From CBDEUK01 sp965250225 (GTDB taxonomy: Bacteria; Pseudomonadota; Gammaproteobacteria; Eutrophobiales; Eutrophobiaceae): a stretch of 64,000 nt of DNA. Position numbers and translations under genes: made by a program. The notes below the pieces were generated by a model. That model ran no database searches. It worked only from the letters and a program-made list of their open reading frames with translations, and was not told where the DNA came from. Below, piece after piece: positions 55,608-64,000 of the stretch (position 1 is its first letter; the number at the start of each line of letters is the position of its first letter). The stretch lies in NCBI GenBank assembly GCA_965250225.1, contig CBDFNQ010000038.1, positions 124,001 through 188,000 of the forward strand. The letters are read 5' to 3'.

Positions 55608-57752
55608 CTACACACCAAAGCGCCCAAGGAACAATTGCCTGACAATTCGGTAACATTGCATTGCCAGAGGTTCTTCCCCATGATTAAAACGTACATACAC
55701 ACGTAAACCTATCGGTGCGTTTGTTAGTTTGGTATCCAACGCAACTTCATAATGGAATACTGATTCCAAAGTTTTGATGCCCTGTTCATCATTTGGATCG
55801 ACTGTAATAGATCCTCCCCCAGCCCTCCCCAGTACTTTACTTGGCAATTTATCCTGAGCTGAGGGAACCGCAGAGATAACGGTTGCGCGATAAGTCTTGT
55901 TGATATTGTTAGCCAATATTACCGATACATCCTTGTAACCTTCTCTGATACGACCAATACGGTTTTGTGGAATTGCTATTTTAACTTTCATAGCATTCTC
56001 TCCAACCACATACCCAAGGTGGTCACCTTTTCGAATGTATTGGTTTTTTAGATCACCAAATTCCAATGGTACAAATCGACCATTGGCTGGGCTAATAACT
56101 ACCAGATTTTTGACTCGTTCCTGAATCTGACGAAATTCAGCACGTTTCGCCAACAAGCTTTCTTCATACAGATTGGCTTCGAGCAAATCGGTGTTCTTTG
56201 CAATTCGATAACGGACTGATAATTCATTAAGCTCAGCTTTAACTATTTCAAGCTTATGTCGATCAATAGGAGTATCCAGTTCAATCAATGATTGGCCAAT
56301 GCTTACATTACTAAATGGTTGAATCAATACGTCATTGACAAAACCTTCACCAGTCGCCTTTATCAAAGCTTCATCCGGTGGAAATAATACCCCCTCACTA
56401 CGTGTAGTTGATGGTACTGGAACAACACAAAATACATAAAACAACGAAGTAAGAAAAACTAAAGTAATCGTGATACTAAAAAATCTTTTTTGTTGCACGC
56501 GAGGATCAAGCAAAACGAATGAAATCGCTTTCCATATAGGCAACAGGATTTGTAACACCACAGCCCACAACGCGAAAATAATGCCAATGACAAAAAATTT
56601 TCCCGCAACAAACCAGATTATCGTTATGGTTATAAACCAACGATACAACGTGGAAGTAATTCCATAGACAACAAACCAGAATCGCTCACCCGCGCGTCCT
56701 ACTGGTGATATGGCATCTTTTAACAGGAACAGATATCGCTGTATCAGATAAGTGAGATATCGCGAAGAGCGTGTCGCCAGACTAGGGACTTCTATCAAAT
56801 CTTCGAGAATGTAATAGGCATCAAATTTCAGTAATGGATTACCATTAAAAATAAGTGTTGATACGCCTGCGATCAATATAACGTTAAAGGCAATCATACG
56901 GACAATGCTATCTTCGACAGATAGCCAGAGGAACAATGCAAGACTCGCCAGGAATACTTCTACCATCATGCCTGCAGCACTGACGATCATGCGTTGATAC
57001 TTGTGTCGACATACCGAGGAGGAGCTGGCGTCTACGTATGGCACAGGGATAAATACCAGAAAACTGATACCCATTTCATGCACCTCTCCACCCCATTTTT
57101 TGGTAGTAATAGCATGTCCAAATTCATGAAATACTTTGACGAATGGATATATGAAGCCCAGTATGATCAGATTGTCGACTTCCAGAACATTTGTTACAGC
57201 ATAGTCTTTTAAACTTGACCACTCAGGTGCCGCTGCAAATAATGCTAACGTAACTACCAGTAACCAGATAATAAATCCAAATGGGTTGAATAATTTCCCC
57301 AATACCGGAGTAATAATTTTTAACAGTGCATCTGGATCGAACAGAGGGATCTTTAGAGACATAGGACTGCGTAATTTCTGCATCCATTTCTTCCGTCGTT
57401 GTTCTTCACCACGGCGGAATAATTCAAGACAATCGGGTGTCATTCTCCCCTGCAGAGAATCAGCCTTGTGTAGACGACTTAAAATACCGATGATCTCATC
57501 CTGAGTTGGAGCGCTATCTTCCATGACGACTAATAAAACTTCCCATATTTCATGCAACGTCCGTTCACCATTCATACGTCCTACCAATTCATAGGCAGCT
57601 TCATTAAATCGATAGAATTTTCCGTTACTGTGATCCTGTAATATATAGGTTGTCTGATTACCATAAGGTTGTCGGTGAATTTCGACATGATTACGTAACT
57701 GCGGTTTTAAATTTGCGACCCGATACCAGGAAAAGCTGTACATACTGGACAT
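55608..57752 (-). CDS. PqqD-like / M50 protease / HlyD-type membrane fusion protein
   Basis: A 714-residue three-part protein. Residues about 20-105 resemble a PqqD-type peptide-binding domain (GKFYRFNEAAYELVGRMNGE). Residues about 155-440 form a multi-helix site-2-protease-like core with zinc motif HEFGH (209-213) and NPLLKFDAYY (305-314), whose Asp would be the third ligand. The last 270 residues are a HlyD-type biotinyl-lipoyl hairpin and barrel (GFVNDVLIQPFSNVSIGQ; ANGRFVPLEFGDL) facing the periplasm. The fold suggests handling or cleaving a membrane substrate and passing it to a periplasmic adaptor. It is 4 bases from the GAF/HlyD gene and 6 from the SecA-like gene. Confidence 0.87.
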   Translation of the reverse strand: MSSMYSFSWYRVANLKPQLRNHVEIHRQPYGNQTTYILQDHSNGKFYRFNEAAYELVGRMNGERTLHEIWEVLLVVMEDSAPTQDEIIGILSRLHKADSLQGRMTPDCLELFRRGEEQRRKKWMQKLRSPMSLKIPLFDPDALLKIITPVLGKLFNPFGFIIWLLVVTLALFAAAPEWSSLKDYAVTNVLEVDNLIILGFIYPFVKVFHEFGHAITTKKWGGEVHEMGISFLVFIPVPYVDASSSSVCRHKYQRMIVSAAGMMVEVFLASLALFLWLSVEDSIVRMIAFNVILIAGVSTLIFNGNPLLKFDAYYILEDLIEVPSLATRSSRYLTYLIQRYLFLLKDAISPVGRAGERFWFVVYGITSTLYRWFITITIIWFVAGKFFVIGIIFALWAVVLQILLPIWKAISFVLLDPRVQQKRFFSITITLVFLTSLFYVFCVVPVPSTTRSEGVLFPPDEALIKATGEGFVNDVLIQPFSNVSIGQSLIELDTPIDRHKLEIVKAELNELSVRYRIAKNTDLLEANLYEESLLAKRAEFRQIQERVKNLVVISPANGRFVPLEFGDLKNQYIRKGDHLGYVVGENAMKVKIAIPQNRIGRIREGYKDVSVILANNINKTYRATVISAVPSAQDKLPSKVLGRAGGGSITVDPNDEQGIKTLESVFHYEVALDTKLTNAPIGLRVYVRFNHGEEPLAMQCYRIVRQLFLGRFGV

Positions 57753-57756
57753 AACT

Positions 57757-59523
57757 TTACCCCAACCAGATCCAGATCTGCAGTCTCGACCAATAAATCA
57801 ATTCGTGGAACCAGATCCATAATAATTTTCTCTGTTCAACGTCAACCTTGGCGATCCCTTCCATTCCTGGGCGTAACAATGGGTTGTCGATAGCAATACT
57901 TGCTTCGACATGAAAAACATTTTTCCCATCCAGAGCCTCTGACACCGGTAACAGCCGCTCCACTTTCAAGGCCAGGGTTTGATTCGGTAAACCAGTCAAG
58001 GCTAATTCACCTTCTGAACCGATATGAACTTCTCCAATATCCTGCTCATCGATCAAAATTCTTACCCGATAGGAATCCACCGGGGCAATTTGAAATATTT
58101 CCTGGCCGCTTTTCAAAGGCGAACCCAATAATTGACTTAAATCCCCTGATACAACCACACCGTCAAATGGAGCTGTGATCTGTGCACGTTGCAATTGTTC
58201 ATCAAGAAGCTGCATCTTGACCTTGGTTTGTTTGATCTGTGCATTGGCTATAGCAGCTTTGGATCGATCGTTCGGGTTAAGCAATCCTGCTCGATGCTGC
58301 ATGATGAATTGCTCATACTCACTTTCAAGTCTGAATCGTTCAAGCTTTATGTCTTTTGTATCCAACATGGCCAACACATTCCCTTTTTCCACCCAGTCAC
58401 CCGCTCGAACAGATGAACTGTAAATATAGCCTTCTTGCGGGGAGGTAATGATTTGCTTAAATTTCGCTTCAAGAATTGCTGGCGCTCGCAGTCGATAAAC
58501 AGAGCTCTCTGTTGACAGATAAAACAATCCGGAAATCAATCCAACACATAAGATTTTTGCCAGCAAATATTTTGCACCAAGCAGCTGGGCAATGACATTC
58601 CAGATGTTATCCAGTATCTTAATAAAAAATGCTCGATCATGCTGATACTTCAATTCAAGAATTGGACCGAGCAATGCACCAACACTTTCACATAGTTCCT
58701 GCTTGTCGTGATTAAAACCACTGTCCTTTTGCATTTCAAAAGTCATTGCTCCAATAGGTTGTCCCGCACTATATAACGGGGTCGTAAAAACTAACTTTCC
58801 ATTATTACGTTGAGATAGAACCTCCTGAGCAAAAGATACATGCGGAACAGATTTCGGCAACGGTGGGTAGGCAATAGTAGCATCTTGATCAATACATTCT
58901 TCCATCGCACTGGCAATTTCGCGTAATAGACTGGAGCGGGGATCTACCTCCGCATTATGAGAAACCGCTTGGATTACTATATGTCGTTTCTTTAATAGCC
59001 CCAGGGTTACACGTTCACATTCAAGCTGACTCGCCAATTGAGTAACAGCAGTTTTTGCTGCCGCCTTAAAATGGTCGTGTTCAAGTGTTCCTACAAGCAG
59101 TTCAGCTACCATAGCTAAACGACTAGTTGATCCAGCATTATCAACATCAGAATGTAAAAGATTGAACCAGATACCACCCCATTTCAGTAGCTTTAATACT
59201 CCCTGTGTTTTGGAACTGGCCTGTCCTGCTATTTCAACAACGGCAATTCCAGCATCATTGGTATCGCTCTTTAGCGGGCAACCAATAATACTATGAAAGT
59301 TATTTTTGTCTTCACCTTGAGTACGTACGACCGCAGTGTCTTTGTCCGCCACTTGATTTGATACTGAGATTAAATCTTCGGGTATTTGCTTTATATCCCT
59401 GGGCCAGACCGCGCTAATTTTTAGCTGTTTGCTTTCTTTATCATGTTTCATCACCACAGCATGAATGATGCCTGGAATTATTTCGCATTGGATGTCCAAC
59501 CATGACTGAGATGTAGCTGTCAT
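57757..59523 (-). CDS. GAF-domain HlyD-type periplasmic adaptor
   Basis: A 588-residue protein with an N-terminal cytoplasmic part of about 320 residues. This includes a GAF-like domain (about 140-290, ECERVTLGLLKK, VFTTPLYSAGQPIGAMTFEM). One membrane helix follows (about 325-345), then a periplasmic HlyD-type adaptor (EGYIYSSSVRAGDWVEKGNVL, coiled hairpin, ITAPFDGVVVSGDLS, beta-barrel). A sensory domain on an adaptor is unusual and may let cytoplasmic signals set export. The start overlaps the EAL-like gene by 4 bases (ATGA). Confidence 0.87.
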   Translation of the reverse strand: MTATSQSWLDIQCEIIPGIIHAVVMKHDKESKQLKISAVWPRDIKQIPEDLISVSNQVADKDTAVVRTQGEDKNNFHSIIGCPLKSDTNDAGIAVVEIAGQASSKTQGVLKLLKWGGIWFNLLHSDVDNAGSTSRLAMVAELLVGTLEHDHFKAAAKTAVTQLASQLECERVTLGLLKKRHIVIQAVSHNAEVDPRSSLLREIASAMEECIDQDATIAYPPLPKSVPHVSFAQEVLSQRNNGKLVFTTPLYSAGQPIGAMTFEMQKDSGFNHDKQELCESVGALLGPILELKYQHDRAFFIKILDNIWNVIAQLLGAKYLLAKILCVGLISGLFYLSTESSVYRLRAPAILEAKFKQIITSPQEGYIYSSSVRAGDWVEKGNVLAMLDTKDIKLERFRLESEYEQFIMQHRAGLLNPNDRSKAAIANAQIKQTKVKMQLLDEQLQRAQITAPFDGVVVSGDLSQLLGSPLKSGQEIFQIAPVDSYRVRILIDEQDIGEVHIGSEGELALTGLPNQTLALKVERLLPVSEALDGKNVFHVEASIAIDNPLLRPGMEGIAKVDVEQRKLLWIWFHELIYWSRLQIWIWLG

Positions 59524-60419
59524 CTGTGTCTACTCGAATATTCAACACTTGTATTTTCTGGATTTGTCATAATCATATCCGGTCGCCAATTGGTTAGTCG
59601 AAACCAGATTTCAAGTTCAGTGCTACTTTGTGGCGGACTAAAATAAAATCCTTGCGCATGATGACAATCCGTATCCTTTATACAGTCCCATTCCTGATAC
59701 GAATGTACCCCTGGAGCAACTGTCACAACATCATCATTTAAATTATTTTTAATAAGCTGGCATACATCCTTCGCAATTCTTTTATCTTGAACCATTTTCA
59801 TAACCAGATGCCGCTCAATCTTAATCGAGTTCCACTGAATGATTTGATCAAACGGTAATTTACCCTGAGTGTCGGTAACATTATCCAACACCAGACGGAC
59901 ACCAGACGACTGTAATCTTAACAGCCATTCTTTCGACTGTTGTGAGGCATCGATAAGACTGCCCTCAGGTATTTCAAACCCAATCCTGGCAACATCAACC
60001 TGGCTATTTGTAATTTCCTCAACAATAAAATCAACAAGCTGCATATCGTTCAGATCGTTTTTTGACAAATTTATCGAAAAATCAATATCGATACCCACCC
60101 GGGACCATTCAACCAACTGTTCTATGACAGATTTAATTACCCAACGCGAAAGTCTTGACATTAAGCCATTAGCAATAGCAACGGGGATAAACTCAAGCGG
60201 CGATATGTATTTATCCTTTGTCACATGCCAACGTAATAATGCCTCGACTTCTTGTATTTTTCTGCTCGCCACATCAATGACTGGGAAATAATTCAGGCAT
60301 AAAGAATTTTTTTCAATTGCAGTTTCTAACTCTGCAGATGAAAAATTACCACTTCTCGATATAGGTGAATTAATCCCAAATAAATTCATAAATTTGTTCA
60401 GAGTCATCAAGTTACGCAT
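59520..60419 (-). CDS. Degenerate EAL-domain protein (probable c-di-GMP receptor)
   Basis: A 299-residue EAL-fold protein. The first motif is kept (EALLRW, E59) and so is the Asn of NLSKNDL. The catalytic DDFGTG is replaced by LVLDNVTD, the usual KID motif reads IKIER, and AEGVE reads APGVH. Loss of these metal and base residues predicts no phosphodiesterase activity; it could bind c-di-GMP or a protein instead. The ATG lacks a clear ribosome site. It is the first gene of the minus-strand export run and overlaps the GAF/HlyD gene by 4 bases, so a regulatory role in that system is likely. Confidence 0.85.
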   Translation of the reverse strand: MRNLMTLNKFMNLFGINSPISRSGNFSSAELETAIEKNSLCLNYFPVIDVASRKIQEVEALLRWHVTKDKYISPLEFIPVAIANGLMSRLSRWVIKSVIEQLVEWSRVGIDIDFSINLSKNDLNDMQLVDFIVEEITNSQVDVARIGFEIPEGSLIDASQQSKEWLLRLQSSGVRLVLDNVTDTQGKLPFDQIIQWNSIKIERHLVMKMVQDKRIAKDVCQLIKNNLNDDVVTVAPGVHSYQEWDCIKDTDCHHAQGFYFSPPQSSTELEIWFRLTNWRPDMIMTNPENTSVEYSSRHR

Positions 60420-60607
60420 AATATTTTTATACGGGAATGTGCAATATCATGCTTTTAAATAATCCATCTCGATCCCGCGTGCAGTTAGAGCAATAGCGAC
60501 CAAAACCATAATTTTCTTGATGACTTTAAGCGTTTTATTGAAATTAACTCAAAATCAGTTGTTTTCTGCCGCTAATTAAGAAATGAACAAATTAACAGAG
60601 GAAATCG

Positions 60608-61498
60608 GTGTCTGCTAACGCCACACATAATACCGCTTCAAAACATACCAATGATGAAAGTCTGGATGCTAGCGCCATCATTAGTGAAGTTTCTGGTCTG
60701 ATATCTCCGCCAAGTATTTGTGTACGTTTGTATGAATTGATCCATTCCTCAAACGCATCTGCCCAGACTATCGGCGATACTTTGGCACTGGATCCCAACC
60801 TGGTTGCGCGAGTGTTAAAGATCGTAAATAGTGCTGCCTATAACTTTCCGAACCAGATAACAACAGTAAACCGTGCCGTAACCATTATCGGGACACAGGA
60901 TTTGTGTAATTTGGTTATGGCCATTGCTGCTGTACGCAGCTTTTCAAAATTTGGTGGAGGTCTGTATTCCGTGGAAGAATTCTGGCAACACAGTGTTTTT
61001 GTCGCGCTGTGTGCTCGTCACCTTGCACGTGGATATAAACTTGAAGAACCAGAATCATTTTTTGTCGCGGGATTACTTCACGATATTGGAATTCCTATTT
61101 TATATTCAACGCGTGAAAAATTATGTGAAATTGTTAAGCATGCATGGTCATCTGGAGAACAAGAACATGCAATTGAAGAACAAAAACAATTTGGCATCGA
61201 TCACGGAGAAATCGCAGGACTTGTATTAAAAAATTGGCAATTACCTGAGAAATTGACCTCGGCAATAAGCTTTCATCATCAGGTAACCAATGACCCGGCT
61301 CCTATGATTATTCGCCTGGCCGACCAGCTGTCAAATTTAGATGATTTCACTGCAGATAACGATGAACGATTCATGGATATTGGGGATGACAGAACTTGGG
61401 AGGTGTTAGGCAGTAACAAAGACAATAAATTTCTTGATGAAGTCCTGGATAAAGTTAAAGAAGAATATGTTGCTGTTGTCAATGCGCTCATCAGTTAA
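60608..61498 (+). CDS. HDOD-domain signalling protein
   Basis: A 296-residue protein with one HDOD domain (about 25-230; LISPPSICVRLYELI, LKIVNSAAYN and AVTIIGTQDL are family segments; GLLHDIGIPIL gives an HD-like pair). HDOD proteins lack the full HD-GYP motif and usually act as scaffolds in motility and biofilm control. The start is a GTG with AGAGGA 5 bases upstream. It is divergent from the EAL/SecA-like run, and the 188 bases between them should carry both promoters. Confidence 0.9.
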   Translation: MSANATHNTASKHTNDESLDASAIISEVSGLISPPSICVRLYELIHSSNASAQTIGDTLALDPNLVARVLKIVNSAAYNFPNQITTVNRAVTIIGTQDLCNLVMAIAAVRSFSKFGGGLYSVEEFWQHSVFVALCARHLARGYKLEEPESFFVAGLLHDIGIPILYSTREKLCEIVKHAWSSGEQEHAIEEQKQFGIDHGEIAGLVLKNWQLPEKLTSAISFHHQVTNDPAPMIIRLADQLSNLDDFTADNDERFMDIGDDRTWEVLGSNKDNKFLDEVLDKVKEEYVAVVNALIS

Positions 61499-61679
61499 TG
61501 AATCGGATTGTATCTATCTATAAATTTGAAGGTTTTCTATTGTAACTTCCCATGAAGGAAGGTTGGAACCCGTTTATTTTTTAGACCACCCCTCACCCAT
61601 AATAAATCATTGAAAAAAACAAGAAACTCTTCACAATTGCCTGCACTTAGAAAACACTGCAGGAAACAAAACGATAAAA

Positions 61680-62807
61680 ATGAATAACACACTGGAATTG
61701 GCAAAAGACCTGATGAGCCGTGCCTCAATCACGCCCGAAGATGCCGGTTGTCAGACTCTTGTCACCAAGCGATTGGAAGCCATCGGTTTCAAGGCTGAGC
61801 AACTGAATTTTGAAGACGTTAACAATCTCTGGATCACCCATGGCCAAGGCGCACCAGTGTTTGCCTATCTGGGACACACTGATGTTGTTCCGACAGGCCC
61901 TCTTGATCAATGGGATTCAGATCCCTTCACACCTGAAATTCGAGATGACATGCTTTATGGTCGTGGTGCCTGTGACATGAAAGGTAGCGTCGCCGCTATT
62001 GTTACAGCACTTGAACGGCACATTCCTTCTAACACCAATCACAAGGGCACCATTGCTGTGCTCCTCACTAGCGATGAAGAAGGTGCCGCTATTAATGGTG
62101 TTAAGCGTGTAATGGAAACCTTTGAAGAACGTGGTACCAAAATAGATTGGTGCCTGGTAGGCGAACCCTCCAGCAATGAAAAGGTAGGTGATGTCATCCG
62201 TCCTGGACGCCGTGGCTCACTCAATGGTGTGCTCACGGTGAACGGTATCCAGGGCCATGTTGCCTTTCCTGACCTTGCACGAAATCCTGTTCACGAAGCA
62301 AGCCAGGCCCTGGCCAATTTATGTTCTGAGACGTGGGATAATGGTAATGAATTCTTTCCGCCCACCAGTTTTCAAATAGCCAACATACATTCTGGTACTG
62401 GTGCCGAAAATATCATTCCCGGTAGTCTTGAAGTGGGTTTTAATTTTCGCTTTTGCACTGAAAGTACAAAAACAGGCTTGAAAGAACGTGTTCTTAAGAT
62501 TCTTGATCAACACAATCTTGATTACGAAATAACATGGCGTTTATCCGGCCAACCGTTTTTAACCCAGGGCGGACAATTGCTTGAGGCATCTCAGATTGCA
62601 GTTAAAGAGGTCACTGGTATTGATAGTGAATTATCCACCGCTGGTGGTACTTCTGATGGCCGCTTCGTCGCACCCACAGGAGCAGAGGTGATCGAACTGG
62701 GTTTGATTAATGCAACCATTCATAAAATAAATGAATGCACAAAAGTTGAAGATTTGACGATTTTGTCGGATATCTTCGAGAGATTGCTGGAAAAATTATT
62801 TACATAA
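61680..62807 (+). CDS. dapE: Succinyl-diaminopimelate desuccinylase
   Basis: A 375-residue M20 metallopeptidase of the lysine/diaminopimelate pathway. Zinc-site motifs are AYLGHTDVVPTGP, GRGACDMKG and TSDEEGAA. The C-terminal STAGGTSDGRF and the late GLINATIHKINE carry the remaining ligands. It hydrolyses N-succinyl-LL-diaminopimelate. The length is typical. It stands alone 181 bases after the HDOD gene, with no other dap gene in view. Confidence 0.96.
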   Translation: MNNTLELAKDLMSRASITPEDAGCQTLVTKRLEAIGFKAEQLNFEDVNNLWITHGQGAPVFAYLGHTDVVPTGPLDQWDSDPFTPEIRDDMLYGRGACDMKGSVAAIVTALERHIPSNTNHKGTIAVLLTSDEEGAAINGVKRVMETFEERGTKIDWCLVGEPSSNEKVGDVIRPGRRGSLNGVLTVNGIQGHVAFPDLARNPVHEASQALANLCSETWDNGNEFFPPTSFQIANIHSGTGAENIIPGSLEVGFNFRFCTESTKTGLKERVLKILDQHNLDYEITWRLSGQPFLTQGGQLLEASQIAVKEVTGIDSELSTAGGTSDGRFVAPTGAEVIELGLINATIHKINECTKVEDLTILSDIFERLLEKLFT

Positions 62808-62907
62808 AGATAAAGAATTAGACAGTACGTCCTGTCACTCAAGTTTTTCCCCTCATGGCCGATAGTCTATACACACTCGTACAATTTATAACTATAGAAT
62901 TTATGCT

Positions 62908-63735
62908 ATGAAAAACAATAATATCGAACCAGAAACACTGCTACAACAATCACTGATCAATGGCGTTGACATTGGTATTGTGATCGCCAATCAGGATGAA
63001 GTGATCGAATGGGCAAACGATTATTTCTGTGAACTCATGGGAGAACCCATCGAGCTCCTAACAGGTAACACTACAACGTCTTTGCTCGATATCGACCCGT
63101 TGATACCAGAACGCGGCAGTTTTCGATTTAAGGTAAAAAATGCACAGGGAAACGAACTCTGGTTAACCTGTCTGCAAGCGGTGGTAAACAACAAGCCAGA
63201 TAGTAAGCAGATTGTCCGTTACTTCGTTGATATTTCCGACCTGCAAAGGAGAAACCCATTACGTCTTGCCGTCAGCTCCGGCTATGAAAATTCACGTCTG
63301 GATCCTGTCACGGGGACTCTCAATCGTCGTACCATTATCCAGGAGCTCAACACTCAGGTTTCTCGCTCCCGACGCTATGGCAATCCGCTGAGTGTCATAC
63401 TGCTGGATTATGTTCTGGATTCGAATTCGGATGAAGAGTTGCGCAATCAAACTCAGCAAACCATTGCCAATTGCATCAACTCGGAACTGCGGTGGGTGGA
63501 TGTGCTAGGTAGTCTTTCAGCTGGAAAATTTTTGATCATCTTACCCGAATCAGATGAAAACGCTGTCTCTCAAGCCTGGAATAAAATTTCCCGGCAACTG
63601 GAAAAAACGATTGTCAATAAGCATTCTGTTGAAAATAGTTACCGTGCGAGTTTCAGCGCCTGGCAACAAGAAAATAATGCGGATGAACTAATTAATCGAC
63701 TTGAAGATTCTTTACAGGGTTCGAAAGTCGCCTAG
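62908..63735 (+). CDS. PAS protein with degenerate GGDEF domain
   Basis: A 275-residue soluble protein. A PAS domain (about 12-115; IVIANQDEVIEWANDYFCELMG) is followed by a GGDEF fold (about 128-265, LDPVTGTLNRRTIIQEL). Where the active loop RYGGDEF should be, the sequence reads LGSLSAGKFLIIL, so the cyclase site is gone and the second metal Asp is also unclear. It is probably a sensor or binding protein rather than an enzyme. It follows dapE after a 100-base gap; a possible TATAGAAT lies near 62894. Confidence 0.82.
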   Translation: MKNNNIEPETLLQQSLINGVDIGIVIANQDEVIEWANDYFCELMGEPIELLTGNTTTSLLDIDPLIPERGSFRFKVKNAQGNELWLTCLQAVVNNKPDSKQIVRYFVDISDLQRRNPLRLAVSSGYENSRLDPVTGTLNRRTIIQELNTQVSRSRRYGNPLSVILLDYVLDSNSDEELRNQTQQTIANCINSELRWVDVLGSLSAGKFLIILPESDENAVSQAWNKISRQLEKTIVNKHSVENSYRASFSAWQQENNADELINRLEDSLQGSKVA

Positions 63736-63745
63736 TAGAAGGTCT

Positions 63746-64000
63746 TTATTGCGCAAGGATCTTGCTAACCCATTCAGCTGTGCTTGGGTCTTTTGTAAAA
63801 CGTTGTGGATGATCAGCGCGGTAGACACCATGTGCCGATCCTTTTTCTGTAGCAGCAAGAAACCACCAACCGTACTCTCCCTTGTCATAAAATATGCTAT
63901 CAGAACGTGCCCGCATCACTTTAGCAGGCAATTCTATGAATACGATTTGTCCAGCATCCGCTGACCCTTTTAAAACAGTTTCAATCATCAAGGCGCCAAG
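63746..64000 (-). CDS. Hypothetical protein, C-terminal part (starts beyond the window)
   Basis: The frame is open to the end of the window; the last 85 codons are visible. In-frame upstream codons (LGA before MIETVLKG) suggest that the true start lies outside, though an ATG at 63986-63988 is possible. I do not recognise the family. Visible parts are IVFIELPAKVMRAR and GWWFLAATEKGS. It converges with the PAS-GGDEF gene, 10 bases from its stop. Confidence 0.5.
   Translation of the reverse strand, partial: LGALMIETVLKGSADAGQIVFIELPAKVMRARSDSIFYDKGEYGWWFLAATEKGSAHGVYRADHPQRFTKDPSTAEWVSKILAQ

Noticed and set aside
60420..60607. A c-di-GMP riboswitch upstream of the EAL/SecA-like run
   Set aside because: I looked for GEMM-type conserved loops on both strands and saw none.

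Overview
The window looks like a contiguous chromosomal segment of an AT-rich free-living gammaproteobacterium. The evidence is housekeeping gene content and order: tpiA-secG-tRNA-Leu(GAG) upstream of a 13-gene nuo operon, scpA-scpB-rluB, and yciO-yciB-yciI-bolA. Many c-di-GMP and chemotaxis proteins accompany these genes. The genus cannot be fixed from the sequence alone.

Layout. 1-1179: end of a chemotaxis locus (cheY, 5' part of cheA). 1558-3564: copper delivery to cytochrome oxidase (Sco, PCuAC) and phosphatidylserine decarboxylase. 3567-4272: an internally deleted IS5-type relic. 4275-19133: complex I, nuoA to nuoN on the minus strand, interrupted between nuoD and nuoE by hairpin repeats. 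19348-26980: accessory genes lying between nuoA and tRNA-Leu (GGDEF-EAL protein, pseudopilin, heat-shock-controlled Hsp20, small membrane protein, GAF-GGDEF protein, CheW protein with a CZB insert, methyltransferase). 27075-36435: tRNA-Leu, secG, tpiA, a HhH-GPD protein, M48 protease, SH3 protein, rluB, scpB, scpA, yciO, yciB, yciI-like gene, bolA, dam. 36721-44356: a decaying signalling island containing two CHASE-type histidine kinases with broken input domains, an Rcp-like receiver, a REC-GGDEF-EAL protein, a second degraded dam copy and an outer membrane protein. 44705-60419: a minus-strand run of seven genes. 60608-64000: HDOD protein, dapE, a PAS protein with degenerate GGDEF, and the edge of an unknown gene.

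The most interesting part is 44705-60419. A shortened SecA paralogue, a PqqD-like/M50/HlyD membrane fusion, a GAF/HlyD membrane fusion protein and a catalytically degenerate EAL protein lie directly upstream of a roughly 1,920-residue surface protein. That protein has a DUF4347-type N-terminus and two arrays of exactly seven FG-GAP repeats, each inserted into the same loop of a cadherin-like domain. A GGDEF protein and a cyclic-nucleotide-binding EAL protein follow. I infer a c-di-GMP-linked export and display system for the giant protein, not matching a classical type I, II or V system. This is a hypothesis from context.

Regulatory highlights are a textbook sigma-32 promoter plus a ROSE-like RNA thermometer (SD hairpin with one bulged G) upstream of hsp20, and a possible FNR-type box upstream of nuoA.
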